Origin: an uncultured Clostridia bacterium
GTDB lineage: Bacteria > Bacillota > Clostridia > TANB77 > CAG-508
Direction: 5' to 3'
DNA length: 64,000 bases
Assembly (NCBI GenBank): GCA_934133165.1
Contig: CAKPAW010000001.1
Span: 186,001 to 250,000 of the forward strand
Shown in pieces: positions 23,509 to 33,086 of the stretch. The notes beneath the pieces were generated by a model, which saw only the letters and a program-made list of their open reading frames with translations, had not been told where the DNA came from and did no database searches. Each line of letters opens with the position of its first letter. Positions within the stretch are counted from its first letter, which is position 1. The position numbers were made by a program, and so were the translations under genes.

Positions 23509-24951
23509 CTATTTTTTCAATTCTTCTAAGAACATTTTATTAAGCATTTGTGGGTTTGCTTTTCCTTTTGTTTCTTTCATTGCTTGACCTACTAAGAATC
23601 CAATTGCCTTATCTTTTCCTGCTTTAAAGTCTGCTACAGACCCAGGATTTGCTTCTAATATTTTAAGTACAACTTCTTTTATTGCTCCTTCATCTGATAT
23701 TTGAATCCAACCTTTTTCTTTAATTATTTCCTCTGGATTTTTTGGATTTTCAAATAATTCCACTAAAACTTTTTTACCTATTGCACTGCTTATTGTTCCT
23801 TTATCTATTAAAACAATCATTTTAGCAAGTTGTTCTGCTGTAAATGGTATTTGGTCTGCTTCCATTTCTTTTTCATTTAATATTTTTGAAACATCTGATA
23901 ATAACCAGTTTGCAACAGCTTTTGCATTCTTGCATATTTTCTCTGCTCCTTCAAATAAGTTAGATAAATATTTTGAAGCTGTAAGCATGTTACTATCTTT
24001 TTCAGATAAACCAAATTCATTTAAATATCTTTGTTTTCTACTCTCTGGTAACTCTGGTAGATTATTTTTTATGTCTTCAATGTATTCTTTAGATAGACGA
24101 ATTGCTACTAAATCTGGGTCTGGGAAATAACGATAATCTTGTGCATCTTCTTTATCTCTCATAGGGAATGTTCTTCCAGATACATCATCCCATCTTAATG
24201 TTTCTTGTTCTATTTTTCCGCCATCTTCTAATACATCTATTTGTCTGTCTGCTTCATATTCTATAGCTCTTACTATACTTCTAAAAGAGTTCATATTTTT
24301 CATTTCTGTACGAGTTCCATATTCTGTTGCTCCCTTTTTTCTAACAGAAACGTTTACATCTGCTCTTAATGAACCTTCTTGCATTTTACAGTCTGATACT
24401 TCTATATATTCAAGTATTGATTTTAGTTTTTTCAAATATTCTTCTGCTTCTTTTGCTGATCTTAAATCTGGCTCTGAAACTATTTCTATTAAAGGAACTC
24501 CAGCTCTGTTTAAGTCTACTAAACTTCCTCCACCAAATTCATTGTGGTTTAACTTACCTGCATCTTCTTCTATGTGAATACGTGTTAATCTAATTTTTTT
24601 CTTATTTCCTTCTTCATCTTCTATTTCTACATATCCACGTTCACAAAGTGGTTTGTCAAATTGTGATATTTGATATGATTTTGGAAGGTCTGGATAAAAA
24701 TAATTTTTTCTATCATTTTTGCTATCCATTGCTATTTCACAATTAGTAGCTAAACCTGCTTTTACTGCATATTCTACTACTTTTTCATTTAATACTGGTA
24801 GTGCTCCTGGCATTGCCATACATACTGGGCATACATGTGTGTTTGGATCTGCTCCAAATTCTGTAGGACAACTACAGAATATTTTTGTTTTTGTTGAAAG
24901 TTCAGCATGAACTTCTAGTCCCATTACTATTTCATAATCATCTCTTGCCAT
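23509..24951 (-). CDS. gatB: Asp-tRNA(Asn)/Glu-tRNA(Gln) amidotransferase subunit B
   Basis: 480 aa. Starts MARDDYEIVMGLEVHAELST, then CSCPTEFGADPNTHVCPVCM (zinc cysteines) and LNRAGVPLIEIVSEPDLRS. The C-terminal GatB/YqeY domain ends with IGFLVGQAMKETKGKANPQM. GatB binds the misacylated tRNA and activates its acyl group, with ammonia supplied by GatA. Last gene of gatC-gatA-gatB; a GGGAC-type palindrome lies between it and gatA. Confidence 0.96.
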   Translation of the reverse strand: MARDDYEIVMGLEVHAELSTKTKIFCSCPTEFGADPNTHVCPVCMAMPGALPVLNEKVVEYAVKAGLATNCEIAMDSKNDRKNYFYPDLPKSYQISQFDKPLCERGYVEIEDEEGNKKKIRLTRIHIEEDAGKLNHNEFGGGSLVDLNRAGVPLIEIVSEPDLRSAKEAEEYLKKLKSILEYIEVSDCKMQEGSLRADVNVSVRKKGATEYGTRTEMKNMNSFRSIVRAIEYEADRQIDVLEDGGKIEQETLRWDDVSGRTFPMRDKEDAQDYRYFPDPDLVAIRLSKEYIEDIKNNLPELPESRKQRYLNEFGLSEKDSNMLTASKYLSNLFEGAEKICKNAKAVANWLLSDVSKILNEKEMEADQIPFTAEQLAKMIVLIDKGTISSAIGKKVLVELFENPKNPEEIIKEKGWIQISDEGAIKEVVLKILEANPGSVADFKAGKDKAIGFLVGQAMKETKGKANPQMLNKMFLEELKK

Positions 24952-24997
24952 TTTTTCCTCCTTTAACTCCTATCTGGTTTCTGTTCTTTTACTTAAT

Positions 24998-25045
24998 AAG
25001 GAGTGTCCCTCTTGTTCCGATTTTGGAACGAAAAGGACCGTCCCT
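24998..25045. repeat. GGGAC-type palindrome between gatA and gatB
   Basis: Imperfect arms with TGTCCCTCTTGTTCC and GGAACGAAAAGGACCGTCCC around a 6-nt loop (GATTTT). It includes two bases of the gatA stop codon. Confidence 0.65.
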
Positions 25046-26507
25046 AGTGTTCAGGTTTATATTTTTCTCTAAACTTTGTAGCTTGTTCGTAAGTATAAGC
25101 TGCATTTAATATTTTCTCTTCGTCAAATCTATTTCCTATTAATTGCATTCCAACTGGCATACCATTGCTATCTACTCCACATGGAACTGAAATTCCTGGT
25201 AGACCTGCTATATTTATAGAAACTGTACAAATATCTGCTAAATACATTTCTAATGGATTTGAAGATCTTGTACCAATTTCAAATGCAACTGTTGGTGATG
25301 TTGGTGTTAATAAAACATCATATTTTTCAAAAGCTTTATCAAATTCTTTTCTAACTAATGTACGAACTTGTTGTGCTTTTTTGTAATATGCATCATAGTA
25401 TCCTGAAGATAATACATATGTTCCAAGTATTATTCTTCTTTTTACTTCATCTCCAAAACCTTCACTTCTTGAATTTTTGTAAATTTCTTTTAAGTTTGTA
25501 AAGTTTTCTGTTCTATAGCCATATCTAATTCCATCAAATCTTCCTAAGTTTGAACTTGCTTCGGCACATGCAATTATATAATATGTTGCTAATGCATAGT
25601 TTGCAATATCTAGTGAAAATTCTTCTACTTCTGCTCCCATTTCTTTGTACTTTTCTATTGCTTCTTTAAGTTTTGCTTTTACTTCTTCATTTATGCCTTC
25701 TCCAAAGAATTCTTTTGGAACTCCTATTTTTAATCCTTTTACATCATTTTTTAAGCATTTTGTATAATCAATTTTTTCTCTATTTTCTGAAGTAGTATCT
25801 CTTTCATCATGTCCTGCAATTACATTTAAAAGCATTGCTGCATCTTCAACGTCTTTTGTAATTGGACCTATTTGGTCTAAAGATGACGCAAATGCTACTA
25901 GTCCATAACGTGAAACTAAACCATATGTTGGTTTTAATCCTACAACACCACAAAATGCTGCTGGTTGACGAATTGATCCACCTGTATCTGAACCTAAAGC
26001 CCAAGGCACTAAGTTAGCTGCAACTGCCGCTGCAGATCCTCCTGAAGAACCTCCTGGTACTGTATTTAGGTTCCATGGATTTCTTGTTACATGGAATGCT
26101 GAATATTCTGTAGAAGCACCCATAGCAAATTCGTCCATATTTAATTTTCCTAAATCTATCATATGTTGTTCTTTTAGTTTTTCAACAACTGTTGCATCAT
26201 ATGGAGATACAAAGTTTTCTAACATTTTTGAACTACAAGTTGTTTTTATTCCTTTAGTACACATGTTGTCTTTTATTCCTATTGGAATTCCTGCTAATTC
26301 TCCTTTTATTTCTCCCGCATCTATTTTTTCTTGTATACTTTTAGCTTCTTTTAAAGCTTCATCACATAATGTTGTAACAAATGCTCCAACATCTTTTTCT
26401 TTATCATTTATTCTATCTACATATGCTTTTGTTACTTCTTGCACTGTAATTTCTTTTTTTACTAATTTTTCTTTTAGCTCATGTACTGTAAGTTCTGTAA
26501 TTTCCAT
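25044..26507 (-). CDS. gatA: Asp-tRNA(Asn)/Glu-tRNA(Gln) amidotransferase subunit A
   Basis: 487 aa amidase-signature enzyme. The catalytic Lys is in GIPIGIKDNMC; the Gly/Ser-rich signature VPGGSSGGSAAAVAANLVPW holds the cis-Ser, and GSDTGGSIRQPAAFCG the nucleophile Ser. It makes ammonia from glutamine for GatB. Ribosome site GGAGGAAA. Middle gene of the gatCAB operon; its presence implies that GltX here charges both Glu and Gln tRNAs. Confidence 0.96.
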   Translation of the reverse strand: MEITELTVHELKEKLVKKEITVQEVTKAYVDRINDKEKDVGAFVTTLCDEALKEAKSIQEKIDAGEIKGELAGIPIGIKDNMCTKGIKTTCSSKMLENFVSPYDATVVEKLKEQHMIDLGKLNMDEFAMGASTEYSAFHVTRNPWNLNTVPGGSSGGSAAAVAANLVPWALGSDTGGSIRQPAAFCGVVGLKPTYGLVSRYGLVAFASSLDQIGPITKDVEDAAMLLNVIAGHDERDTTSENREKIDYTKCLKNDVKGLKIGVPKEFFGEGINEEVKAKLKEAIEKYKEMGAEVEEFSLDIANYALATYYIIACAEASSNLGRFDGIRYGYRTENFTNLKEIYKNSRSEGFGDEVKRRIILGTYVLSSGYYDAYYKKAQQVRTLVRKEFDKAFEKYDVLLTPTSPTVAFEIGTRSSNPLEMYLADICTVSINIAGLPGISVPCGVDSNGMPVGMQLIGNRFDEEKILNAAYTYEQATKFREKYKPEH

Positions 26508-26620
26508 CTGTTTTCCTCCTTTATTTGGAATTTAATATTTTATTCGAAATATTATTTACTCTTTCCAAGTTTTAATCTCTTTTTCAACCAAAGCAAAAGC
26601 AAGTATTGCTATGCATTTAT

Positions 26621-26908
26621 TTACTGAATTACTTTTGGTATTTTGAACATATTTCTTTCTTTTTCTGGTGCATTAGCTAAAAGAGCTTCATTATCTTCAA
26701 ATACTTTTATCTCATCTTTTCTAAATACATTATAATTTTCGTTAACTCCAAAAGATTCTGTCAATCCTTCTACTGGTGCATTATTTACTATATTAGCAAA
26801 ATTTAAAATATCTTGTAAATTTAATAAGTACTTATCTATTTCTTCGTCTTTTATGTTTAAATTTGCAAGTTTTGCAATGTGTAATAATTCTTCTTTACTT
26901 ACTTTCAT
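26621..26908 (-). CDS. gatC: Asp-tRNA(Asn)/Glu-tRNA(Gln) amidotransferase subunit C
   Basis: 95 aa from ATG 26908, which has GGGGAGG 7 nt upstream. The open frame extends 45 codons further into the large palindrome but with no conserved sequence. MKVSKEELLHIAKLANLNIK is the GatC start; the end NAPEKERNMFKIPKVIQ matches the family (R.D.F.VP.V...). GatC stabilises the A-B complex. Confidence 0.93.
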   Translation of the reverse strand: MKVSKEELLHIAKLANLNIKDEEIDKYLLNLQDILNFANIVNNAPVEGLTESFGVNENYNVFRKDEIKVFEDNEALLANAPEKERNMFKIPKVIQ

Positions 26909-27011
26909 TTTATCCTCCCCATTCTTTGTTAAATTAACTTTCCCTAAGTAACTTTGGGTTTTATTATACCCTTTTTTTTTTAATATTACAATAGTTTGAA
27001 TTAAATTTTTA

Positions 27012-27089
27012 AACGTGGCAAAAGGGCCAGAGGAATTTACCACATTTTTTCAAGAGTGTGGTAAATTCCTCTGGCCCTTTTGCCACGTT
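27012..27089. repeat. Perfect 33-bp palindrome upstream of gatC
   Basis: Arms 27012-27044 and 27057-27089 are exact reverse complements (start AACGTGGCAAAAGGGCCAG) around a 12-nt loop, with T runs at both ends. It shares GCAAAAGGG(A/C)CAGA with the mtaB-embedded repeat. It could also terminate the DUF4116 gene. Confidence 0.9.
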
Positions 27090-27097
27090 TTTTCTTC

Positions 27098-27625
27098 TTA
27101 ATTATTTATTATTTCTTTTATTTCTTCATCTTGTTTTAGTTCTTCTCCTAAAAATTTAAAAGAGCTTTTATCCTTTTGCACTGCAATTAATCCTATTTCC
27201 TTATCGTTTTTTAGTCTACTACTTGCATATTTTATTATAATTGGTTTATTTTCTACAGCAAGTTTTACAACTTCTTTATCATCTCTCATTTCTGGAATAG
27301 AATAATATAATATTTGCCCATTGATTTTCAATCCACTAATTAAAAGTTCTCTATCTTCTAATATTTTTCCCCTAGCATAACAATATGTCCATCCTAATTT
27401 GCTTACAGATTCATATACAATTTCTCTGTCTTCTTTTAATCTATCTGAAACAAATTCTAATGCTTCTGGATTATTTAGTACCGCTTCTAATGCAATCTCT
27501 CTATCATCTTTTAAATTTTCTGATGCAAATTCTAATAATTTTCCGTTTTCTTTCACAGTTTTTAATACATATTCTCTATTTTCACAATTTTTTTTCATAT
27601 TTGTAACTTCTATTGGTTCTGGCAT
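27098..27625 (-). CDS. DUF4116 repeat protein
   Basis: 175 aa made of about four helical repeats of 35-48 residues, each with an Asp-Arg/Lys-Glu-Ile motif: LKDDREIALEAVLNNPEALE, LKEDREIVYESVSKLGWTYC, MRDDKEVVKLAVENKPIIIK, LKNDKEIGLIAVQKDKSSFK. The pattern matches DUF4116, whose function is unknown and which may be a protein-interaction scaffold. No signal peptide. GGAGG precedes the ATG. It lies between uvrC and gatC on the same strand. Confidence 0.8.
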   Translation of the reverse strand: MPEPIEVTNMKKNCENREYVLKTVKENGKLLEFASENLKDDREIALEAVLNNPEALEFVSDRLKEDREIVYESVSKLGWTYCYARGKILEDRELLISGLKINGQILYYSIPEMRDDKEVVKLAVENKPIIIKYASSRLKNDKEIGLIAVQKDKSSFKFLGEELKQDEEIKEIINN

Positions 27626-27712
27626 CTTTTCCTCCTTTGGTCAGTATAAACATTCTTTATTAGTTTCTACTCAAAAAAAGTACCTAACTCTTTTGGAGTA
27701 ATTTTGAAACAC

Positions 27713-29527
27713 TTATATTTTTTTAATTTTTTCTGCTAAACTTTTTGTTATTCCTTTTACTTTCATTAATTCCTCAATATCTGCATTTTTTATTCTTTCT
27801 ACACTTCCAAAAGCTTCTAATAAAGCCTTTTTCTTTGTAGGTCCTATTCCTTCTATTTCGTCCAATTCTGATTTTGTCACTTCTTTATCTCTTAATTTTT
27901 TGTGATATCCTATTGCTGTATCATGAACTGTATCTTGAAATAGTGTAATTAAATTTTTAAGTTCTTCAGATATTTTTAATTCTTTTCTATTTTCATCCAT
28001 CAAAGCTCTTGTTTGATGTTTGTCATTTTTAACCATTCCAAATACTTTTATTTCTTTAAGTTTATCCACATTTTCTGCATTTGTTGTTGATAATACTTCA
28101 TTTATTGCTTCTTTTATTGCTCTTATTTGTGTAATTCCACCATCTGCAAAAATAACATCTGGCAATCTTCCAAAATTTCCATCTTCTTTTTCTAATGAAT
28201 GTTTTAATCTTCTTATAACTACTTCTTTCATACATGCAACATCATCTTGACCTATAACTTCTTTTATTCTAAATCTTCTAGATAAATTTTTATTTATTTT
28301 TCCGTCTTGCATTACACACATTCCTGCAACCATATTTGTTCCTGAAAGGTTAGATATATCAAAACACTCTATTTTTCTTGGTAGTTTGTCCATTTTTAGT
28401 ACTTCTTTTAATTCTGCTAAAATACTATATTTTTCTTTATTTTTATTTTCCAAAGTAATTAGTGCATTTCTTTCTGCCATTTCTACTAAACGTAATTTTT
28501 CTCCTTTTTGTGGAGTTTTTATTTCTACTTTTCTTCCTGCTTCTTTTGAAAGCCATTCTTCTAACAATTCTTTTTCTTCTATTTCTTCTTTAATCATTAT
28601 TTTATTTGGTAAAATTTCTTTACCTATATAATATTGTTTTACGAATTCTGATAAAATTTGTTTGTCTGTTTCATCTTCTAAATTTTGAAAGAAAAAGTGC
28701 TCTCTTCCTATCATTTTTGTTTTTCTTACAAAAAATATCTCTACACAAACTTCAAAATCATTTCGAGCTAATCCAATAACATCTATATCATTTTCTGTTA
28801 TATTAGAAACTTTTTGTTTTTCTGCTATTCTTTCTATTGCCATTATTTTATCTCTTATATATGCTGCCTTTTCAAATTCCATTTTACTTGAAGCTTCCTG
28901 CATTTGCTCTTCTAATTCTTTAACTACTTTATCTGTTTTTCCTTCTAATAAAGCCATGATGTCTGAAATTTGTTTTCTATATTCTTCCTTGGAAATATAC
29001 CCCATACATGGACCAAAGCATTTTTTTATATGATAATTTAAACATGGTCTATCTTTATATTTAAAAGTTTTACATTGTCTTATTTTAAACTTTTCTTTTA
29101 TAAAGTCTACCATTTCTTTTGCAGCACCTGCATTAGCATATGGTCCGAAATATTTTGCTCCATCGTTTAATATTTTTCTTGTAATATAAACATTTGGAAA
29201 ATCATCTTTTATATTTATTTTTATATAAGGATATGTTTTGTCATCTTTTAATAATACATTGAACTTTGGCTTATTCTTTTTTATTAAATTGCACTCTAAA
29301 ATAAGGGCTTCTGCCTCATTATCTACAACTATGTATTCAAAATGATCTATTAAAGAAACCATGTTTTGAATACGCTTTGTTTTTCTGTTTTTTCTAAAAT
29401 ATTGAGTTACCCTATTTTTTAAAGAAATTGCTTTTCCAACATATATTATATTGTCGTCTTTATCGTGCATTATATATACACCCGGCTTATGTGGCAATTT
29501 CTTTAATTCTGCTTCTATATCAAACAT
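27713..29527 (-). CDS. uvrC: Excinuclease ABC subunit C
   Basis: 604 aa, normal length. The GIY-YIG nuclease is at residues about 12-95 (KPGVYIMHDKDDNIIYVGKA), with a Cys cluster at about 160-175 (CKTFKYKDRPCLNYHIKKC). The UVR domain, EASSKMEFEKAAYIRDKI, lies at about 210. The RNase H-like half is KIECFDISNLSGTNMVAGM then VIFADGGITQIRA, and tandem HhH motifs end at LAEKIKKI. UvrC makes both incisions around bulky DNA lesions with UvrAB. Ribosome site AAAGGAAA. Confidence 0.96.
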   Translation of the reverse strand: MFDIEAELKKLPHKPGVYIMHDKDDNIIYVGKAISLKNRVTQYFRKNRKTKRIQNMVSLIDHFEYIVVDNEAEALILECNLIKKNKPKFNVLLKDDKTYPYIKINIKDDFPNVYITRKILNDGAKYFGPYANAGAAKEMVDFIKEKFKIRQCKTFKYKDRPCLNYHIKKCFGPCMGYISKEEYRKQISDIMALLEGKTDKVVKELEEQMQEASSKMEFEKAAYIRDKIMAIERIAEKQKVSNITENDIDVIGLARNDFEVCVEIFFVRKTKMIGREHFFFQNLEDETDKQILSEFVKQYYIGKEILPNKIMIKEEIEEKELLEEWLSKEAGRKVEIKTPQKGEKLRLVEMAERNALITLENKNKEKYSILAELKEVLKMDKLPRKIECFDISNLSGTNMVAGMCVMQDGKINKNLSRRFRIKEVIGQDDVACMKEVVIRRLKHSLEKEDGNFGRLPDVIFADGGITQIRAIKEAINEVLSTTNAENVDKLKEIKVFGMVKNDKHQTRALMDENRKELKISEELKNLITLFQDTVHDTAIGYHKKLRDKEVTKSELDEIEGIGPTKKKALLEAFGSVERIKNADIEELMKVKGITKSLAEKIKKI

Positions 29528-29584
29528 ATCATTTTCCTTTCAAATTCATATTTATTATATCATTTATTTATAAAATAAAAAAGT

Positions 29585-29614
29585 AGAACTTAGATATTTT
29601 TATATCTAAGTTCT
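29585..29614. terminator. Terminator after the 73-aa gene
   Basis: AGAACTTAGATA / TATCTAAGTTCT stem, T runs on both sides. Confidence 0.8.
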
Positions 29615-29620
29615 TTTTGG

Positions 29621-29842
29621 CTAAATTACTATTTTGGGCACAGTAGTTGTTATCTCAAACTGTATTTCTCCTAATCCTTCAATTGTTTTCATTTGAGAGA
29701 ACTGGTAAATCTGCTGTAATGCCATAGCTGTCTTTACTTTTTGTCCCATTTTTTCTATTACTTCCTTTTTTGTTTTAAAATGATTTTCTTCACCATATTT
29801 ATATGGTCCTACTGTTTGTACTACTTGCCGGGAATTATCCAT
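29621..29842 (-). CDS. Small hypothetical protein
   Basis: 73 aa: MDNSRQVVQTVGPYKYGEEN, then a helical middle with KKEVIEKMGQKVKTAMALQQ and a beta-like end VPKIVI. No membrane segment. GGAGG is 8 nt before the ATG and a terminator follows, so it is likely a genuine monocistronic gene. No family recognised. Confidence 0.6.
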   Translation of the reverse strand: MDNSRQVVQTVGPYKYGEENHFKTKKEVIEKMGQKVKTAMALQQIYQFSQMKTIEGLGEIQFEITTTVPKIVI

Positions 29843-29923
29843 GCTAGTTACCTCCTATAATATTATTTTTCGACATAATTATACTCTTTCTTTAAATTAG
29901 TGTCAAGGCATATATTTTTATGT

Positions 29924-29958
29924 AAAGGACAAAAGTGACCCGTCCCCAAATGTCCTTT
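29924..29958. repeat. GTCCCC-containing palindrome upstream of the 73-aa gene
   Basis: Arms AAAGGACA / TGTCCTTT around AAAGTGACCCGTCCCCAAA. Member of the dispersed GGGAC family. Confidence 0.55.
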
Positions 29959-29963
29959 AAAAA

Positions 29964-29991
29964 AACGAAACTCCTAAATTAGAGTTTCGTT
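29964..29991 (-). terminator. Terminator of the symporter gene
   Basis: AACGAAACTC / GAGTTTCGTT with TTTTTT on the minus strand. Confidence 0.85.
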
Positions 29992-30039
29992 ATCTTTATA
30001 TATCTTTTTATTAGTTTTTCTTTATTATTTCATTATTTT

Positions 30040-31323
30040 TTAAACTTTAACTGTTTCTTTTTTCTCTTTTAAATCTTTCTTTTCTTCCATCCAGTCTTTT
30101 CCCTCCACTATTCTTGCTACCATCATTGATGATGCTGTATCTCCTACAACATTAAGCATTGTTGCTGGCGCATCTATAATTGTTGCTATTATTGTAAGTA
30201 TTGGAAGTGCTGCTACTGGATATCCCATCATTGATATTATAAGCATTTCTGAAATTGTTCCTCCACCTATCGGAACTGCTGTAACTAAAAGTGTTGCTAA
30301 AAGTGCTATTCCTAGAACTCCAAAAATTTCTCCTGCTGATACTACACTTGTTCCAAATAAACATACTAAAAACATTATTTTAAATACTGAACCTATTATA
30401 GAACCATCTTTGTGGAAACTTGTTCCAAGAGGTATTGTTGTTTCTGCTATATCTGCTGGCACTCCTATTTTTTTTGCACTCTCTATATTAACTGGTATAC
30501 ATGCTGCACTTGAACATGTTGCAAGTGATGTTAATGTTGATGGAATTATATTTTTCCAATATGCTTTTACTCCTTTTGTTCCACCTGCTACAAATGCATA
30601 TATTGTATACATTACTATATAAAATAGTATTGCTACTACAAAGTATACTACAAAAGTTTTTAAATAACCTACTGCAATTGATGAACCTAGACTTCCTATT
30701 ACTGTTGCAAAGTAGCATCCAAGTCCTATTGGTGCATAATACATAATTATTTTTATAATATTATTTACTATTTCATTTGCAGAATTTAAAAAGTTTAAAA
30801 CTGGCTCTGCTTTTTCTTTTGACATATTCATTGCTATACCAAATATTACTGAAAATACTAGTAATGCAATTATATTGTTTCTAGAAAGTAATTTAGAAAA
30901 ATCATTTACAGTAAGAAGTTCTACTGTTCTTTCTGCAATTGTTAATTCTTCTGCATCTTCTGCCTGTTCTTCGTCTTTAAATGTCTCCATTATTTTACTT
31001 GAATCTTCAGGATTTACAAGTTTTACAAAATATGTACTCACAAAACCTATCAACACTGCAATTATAGATGTAATAACAAACATAAGAATTATACTTCCTA
31101 TAATTTTTCCTAAACGTTTAGGTTGTTTCATTTTTGCTACTGATGTAGTTATTGTTAAAAATATTAGTGGAACAATTATGACTAATAAAAGATTTAAAAA
31201 GATATCGCCTAATGGCTTAAGTATTGTTGCTTTTTCTTTGAAAATTAGCCCTACGGCTGCACCAACAATAAGCGCAACAAGAAGAATTATTGTTGATTTG
31301 TAATTTGATAAAAATTTTTTCAT
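30040..31323 (-). CDS. Dicarboxylate/amino acid:cation symporter (DAACS family)
   Basis: 427 aa with about eight membrane helices and re-entrant loops. Family motifs include NLLLVIIVPLIFLTITTSVA, ATCSSAACIPVNIESAKKIG (the Ser-rich HP1 loop) and SFHKDGSIIGSVFKIMF, with VDPVGRM-like motif replaced by IIDAPATMLNVVGDT near the substrate site. It takes up dicarboxylates or acidic/neutral amino acids with Na+ or H+; the exact substrate cannot be read from the sequence. The C-terminus is a Lys/Glu-rich tail. Monocistronic. Confidence 0.88.
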   Translation of the reverse strand: MKKFLSNYKSTIILLVALIVGAAVGLIFKEKATILKPLGDIFLNLLLVIIVPLIFLTITTSVAKMKQPKRLGKIIGSIILMFVITSIIAVLIGFVSTYFVKLVNPEDSSKIMETFKDEEQAEDAEELTIAERTVELLTVNDFSKLLSRNNIIALLVFSVIFGIAMNMSKEKAEPVLNFLNSANEIVNNIIKIIMYYAPIGLGCYFATVIGSLGSSIAVGYLKTFVVYFVVAILFYIVMYTIYAFVAGGTKGVKAYWKNIIPSTLTSLATCSSAACIPVNIESAKKIGVPADIAETTIPLGTSFHKDGSIIGSVFKIMFLVCLFGTSVVSAGEIFGVLGIALLATLLVTAVPIGGGTISEMLIISMMGYPVAALPILTIIATIIDAPATMLNVVGDTASSMMVARIVEGKDWMEEKKDLKEKKETVKV

Positions 31324-31439
31324 AATACTACCCCTTTTTTAATTGGTGGTAACTAAAATTATAGTTATAACTTTAGAATTCTTTTTGTATTATACATTAT
31401 ATGCTTGAATATTACAATAATTGTGCAATATTTTTTATT

Positions 31440-31697
31440 TTATAAAAACTTTAAAAATATAAGAAGCACTACTCCTGGTATACCCAATATTCCTGTAATA
31501 ATTGCTGTTCCTATATTTAAGCCTATATGAAATCCCCAAATACTACCTATAGCATTTATGATAAAAATAAGAACTCCCCCTAATATAGAGTTTCCTATAA
31601 GCTTAGCTATACTCTTTAATGGTAAAACTAAAAATTTTCCTATTAAAAATAAAAATATAATACATGCAATATAAACAATAACGCTATTTAATTCCAC
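31440..31697 (-). CDS. bofA: BofA-family protein (pro-sigma-K processing inhibitor type)
   Basis: 85 aa from GTG 31697, which has AAAAGGTG at about 6 nt; an in-frame GTG three codons earlier has no good site. Three hydrophobic stretches; the second half, LGGVLIFIINAIGSIWGFHI then TAIITGILGIPGVVLLIFL, matches the BofA pattern (GILGIPGV.LL). In Bacillus, BofA holds the SpoIVFB protease inactive until the forespore signal arrives. It follows a DUF2508 gene, as yaaL precedes bofA in Bacillus. Confidence 0.82.
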   Translation of the reverse strand: MELNSVIVYIACIIFLFLIGKFLVLPLKSIAKLIGNSILGGVLIFIINAIGSIWGFHIGLNIGTAIITGILGIPGVVLLIFLKFL

Positions 31698-31764
31698 AAC
31701 AATCACCTTTTCTTTTTATTTATTTTTATGATTGTTATGGGACAAATATTACTACATTACTTGA

Positions 31765-32028
31765 TTATATTTTATTTCTACTTGTTCTAGCATATTTAAA
31801 GTCATTCCGTTTCTTTTTAGCCTCTTTTAATAAATAGTCTAACTTTGCACGATTTGCTTTCATTTGATAAGTATAATAATCTATCAAATCTCCTTCTGCA
31901 TATTCGAAATTATGCATTGCTAAATTTAAGTCTTGCTTTGTTTTTATTATACTCAAAATTAATTCAAGTTCTTTATCTTCTTGTGATTTTTCTATAATTT
32001 TTATCTCTTTAATGTACTCTTCTTCCAC
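31765..32028 (-). CDS. DUF2508 (YaaL-like) protein
   Basis: 87 aa from a GTG start with GGAGAG upstream. Wholly helical and charged: KTKQDLNLAMHNFEYAEGDL, then DYYTYQMKANRAKLDYLLKE. It matches the YaaL family, which sits upstream of bofA in many spore-formers; function unknown. It lies in an apparent two-gene unit with bofA. Confidence 0.78.
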   Translation of the reverse strand: MEEEYIKEIKIIEKSQEDKELELILSIIKTKQDLNLAMHNFEYAEGDLIDYYTYQMKANRAKLDYLLKEAKKKRNDFKYARTSRNKI

Positions 32029-32088
32029 TCTTTTCTCTCCTTATTTGTATAATATACATTATTACTATTATATTCATGTTTTAGAAAT

Positions 32089-32922
32089 TTATGACAATTT
32101 TGTAATTATTATCCCTATGCTTTGTATAACAAATAAATTTAGTGTATTAGATGCCAGTAAATTATTAGTTGCCTCAACAATTCCTTCTGTTTTTTCATCT
32201 TTATGATGTTTTTGTGATTCAAAAAAAGTTATAAGCTCTGGCAAACTTGTTATAAATCCTAAAGCAATTCCAAGAACAATTTCAGATATATTGAAAATTT
32301 TTGCTAATTCTTCTAATACAATACTTAACTGATCTCCAATCCAATACAACACTATTGATGCAATTAACAAATATATTGTATATTTTATTATTATAAATAT
32401 TTTTGATTTTTTTGAATTCTTTTTACTATTATTTTGTTCATTTGATATTTCTTCTTCTTTTTTAAAATATAGTTTGTGCAAGTTTGAGTTTATATAGTAG
32501 AAAAATATAAATAGAAGTATGAATATTGGAACAACCTGAATTTCAAAATCTATGTCTAGTACTAACATAAAAATAGGAATTAAGATTGTAAACAATACTA
32601 ATAAAAGTTCTATTTTTAAACCTTTCTTTTTTAGTTGTTTTTGATTTTTATTTAAAAATACTGCTAATATATATTGGCATAAATTTATAGTATTTGAGCT
32701 TATTATATTAAATACACTTGTAGATATAAGTCCAGCAAAGGCTGAAAAAGAAACTGTGAGCAATTCTGGTATAGATGTTGCTATTCCTGCAATATTTCCT
32801 ACTGCCTTTGATGATAGATTTAAATTTAATGCAAAACTTCTAAGCAACCTTACTAAAATGTATTTTGAAATTAATACTATTAATATTGAATAAATTAAAA
32901 ATTTTATTAATTCTAAAAACAT
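32089..32922 (-). CDS. Sodium/calcium exchanger-type membrane protein (CaCA superfamily)
   Basis: 277 aa, about eight to ten helices in two halves around a Lys/Asn-rich loop (residues 150-175). Each half has an alpha-repeat: GIATSIPELLTVSFSAFAGL...SSNTINL and GIALGFITSLPELITFFESQ...ASNTLNL. These GxxTSxPEL and SNTxNL pairs bind the cations in the family. It probably extrudes Ca2+ or another cation in exchange for Na+ or H+. Slightly shorter than the common 310-350 aa. Confidence 0.8.
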   Translation of the reverse strand: MFLELIKFLIYSILIVLISKYILVRLLRSFALNLNLSSKAVGNIAGIATSIPELLTVSFSAFAGLISTSVFNIISSNTINLCQYILAVFLNKNQKQLKKKGLKIELLLVLFTILIPIFMLVLDIDFEIQVVPIFILLFIFFYYINSNLHKLYFKKEEEISNEQNNSKKNSKKSKIFIIIKYTIYLLIASIVLYWIGDQLSIVLEELAKIFNISEIVLGIALGFITSLPELITFFESQKHHKDEKTEGIVEATNNLLASNTLNLFVIQSIGIIITKLS

Positions 32923-33086
32923 AGCATACTCCTTTTTACACTATTATTTCCTTTTTATTCCTTTTAATACATTCTATATTAGTTATTATTTTTTCAAAAT
33001 TTGTTGTATTTTTATTATTTCTGTGTTAAACTATATACATTAATAAGAGCTATAATAAAAGACTAGTACTAATTTAAATTTTATTT

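Noticed and set aside
26909..27043. N-terminal extension of gatC by 45 codons
   Set aside because: It translates the palindrome and spacer; MKVSKEEL at 26908 has the ribosome site and matches the family start.
30410..31303. Several plus-strand frames opposite the symporter gene
   Set aside because: No ribosome sites or recognisable domains; the symporter on the minus strand explains the region.
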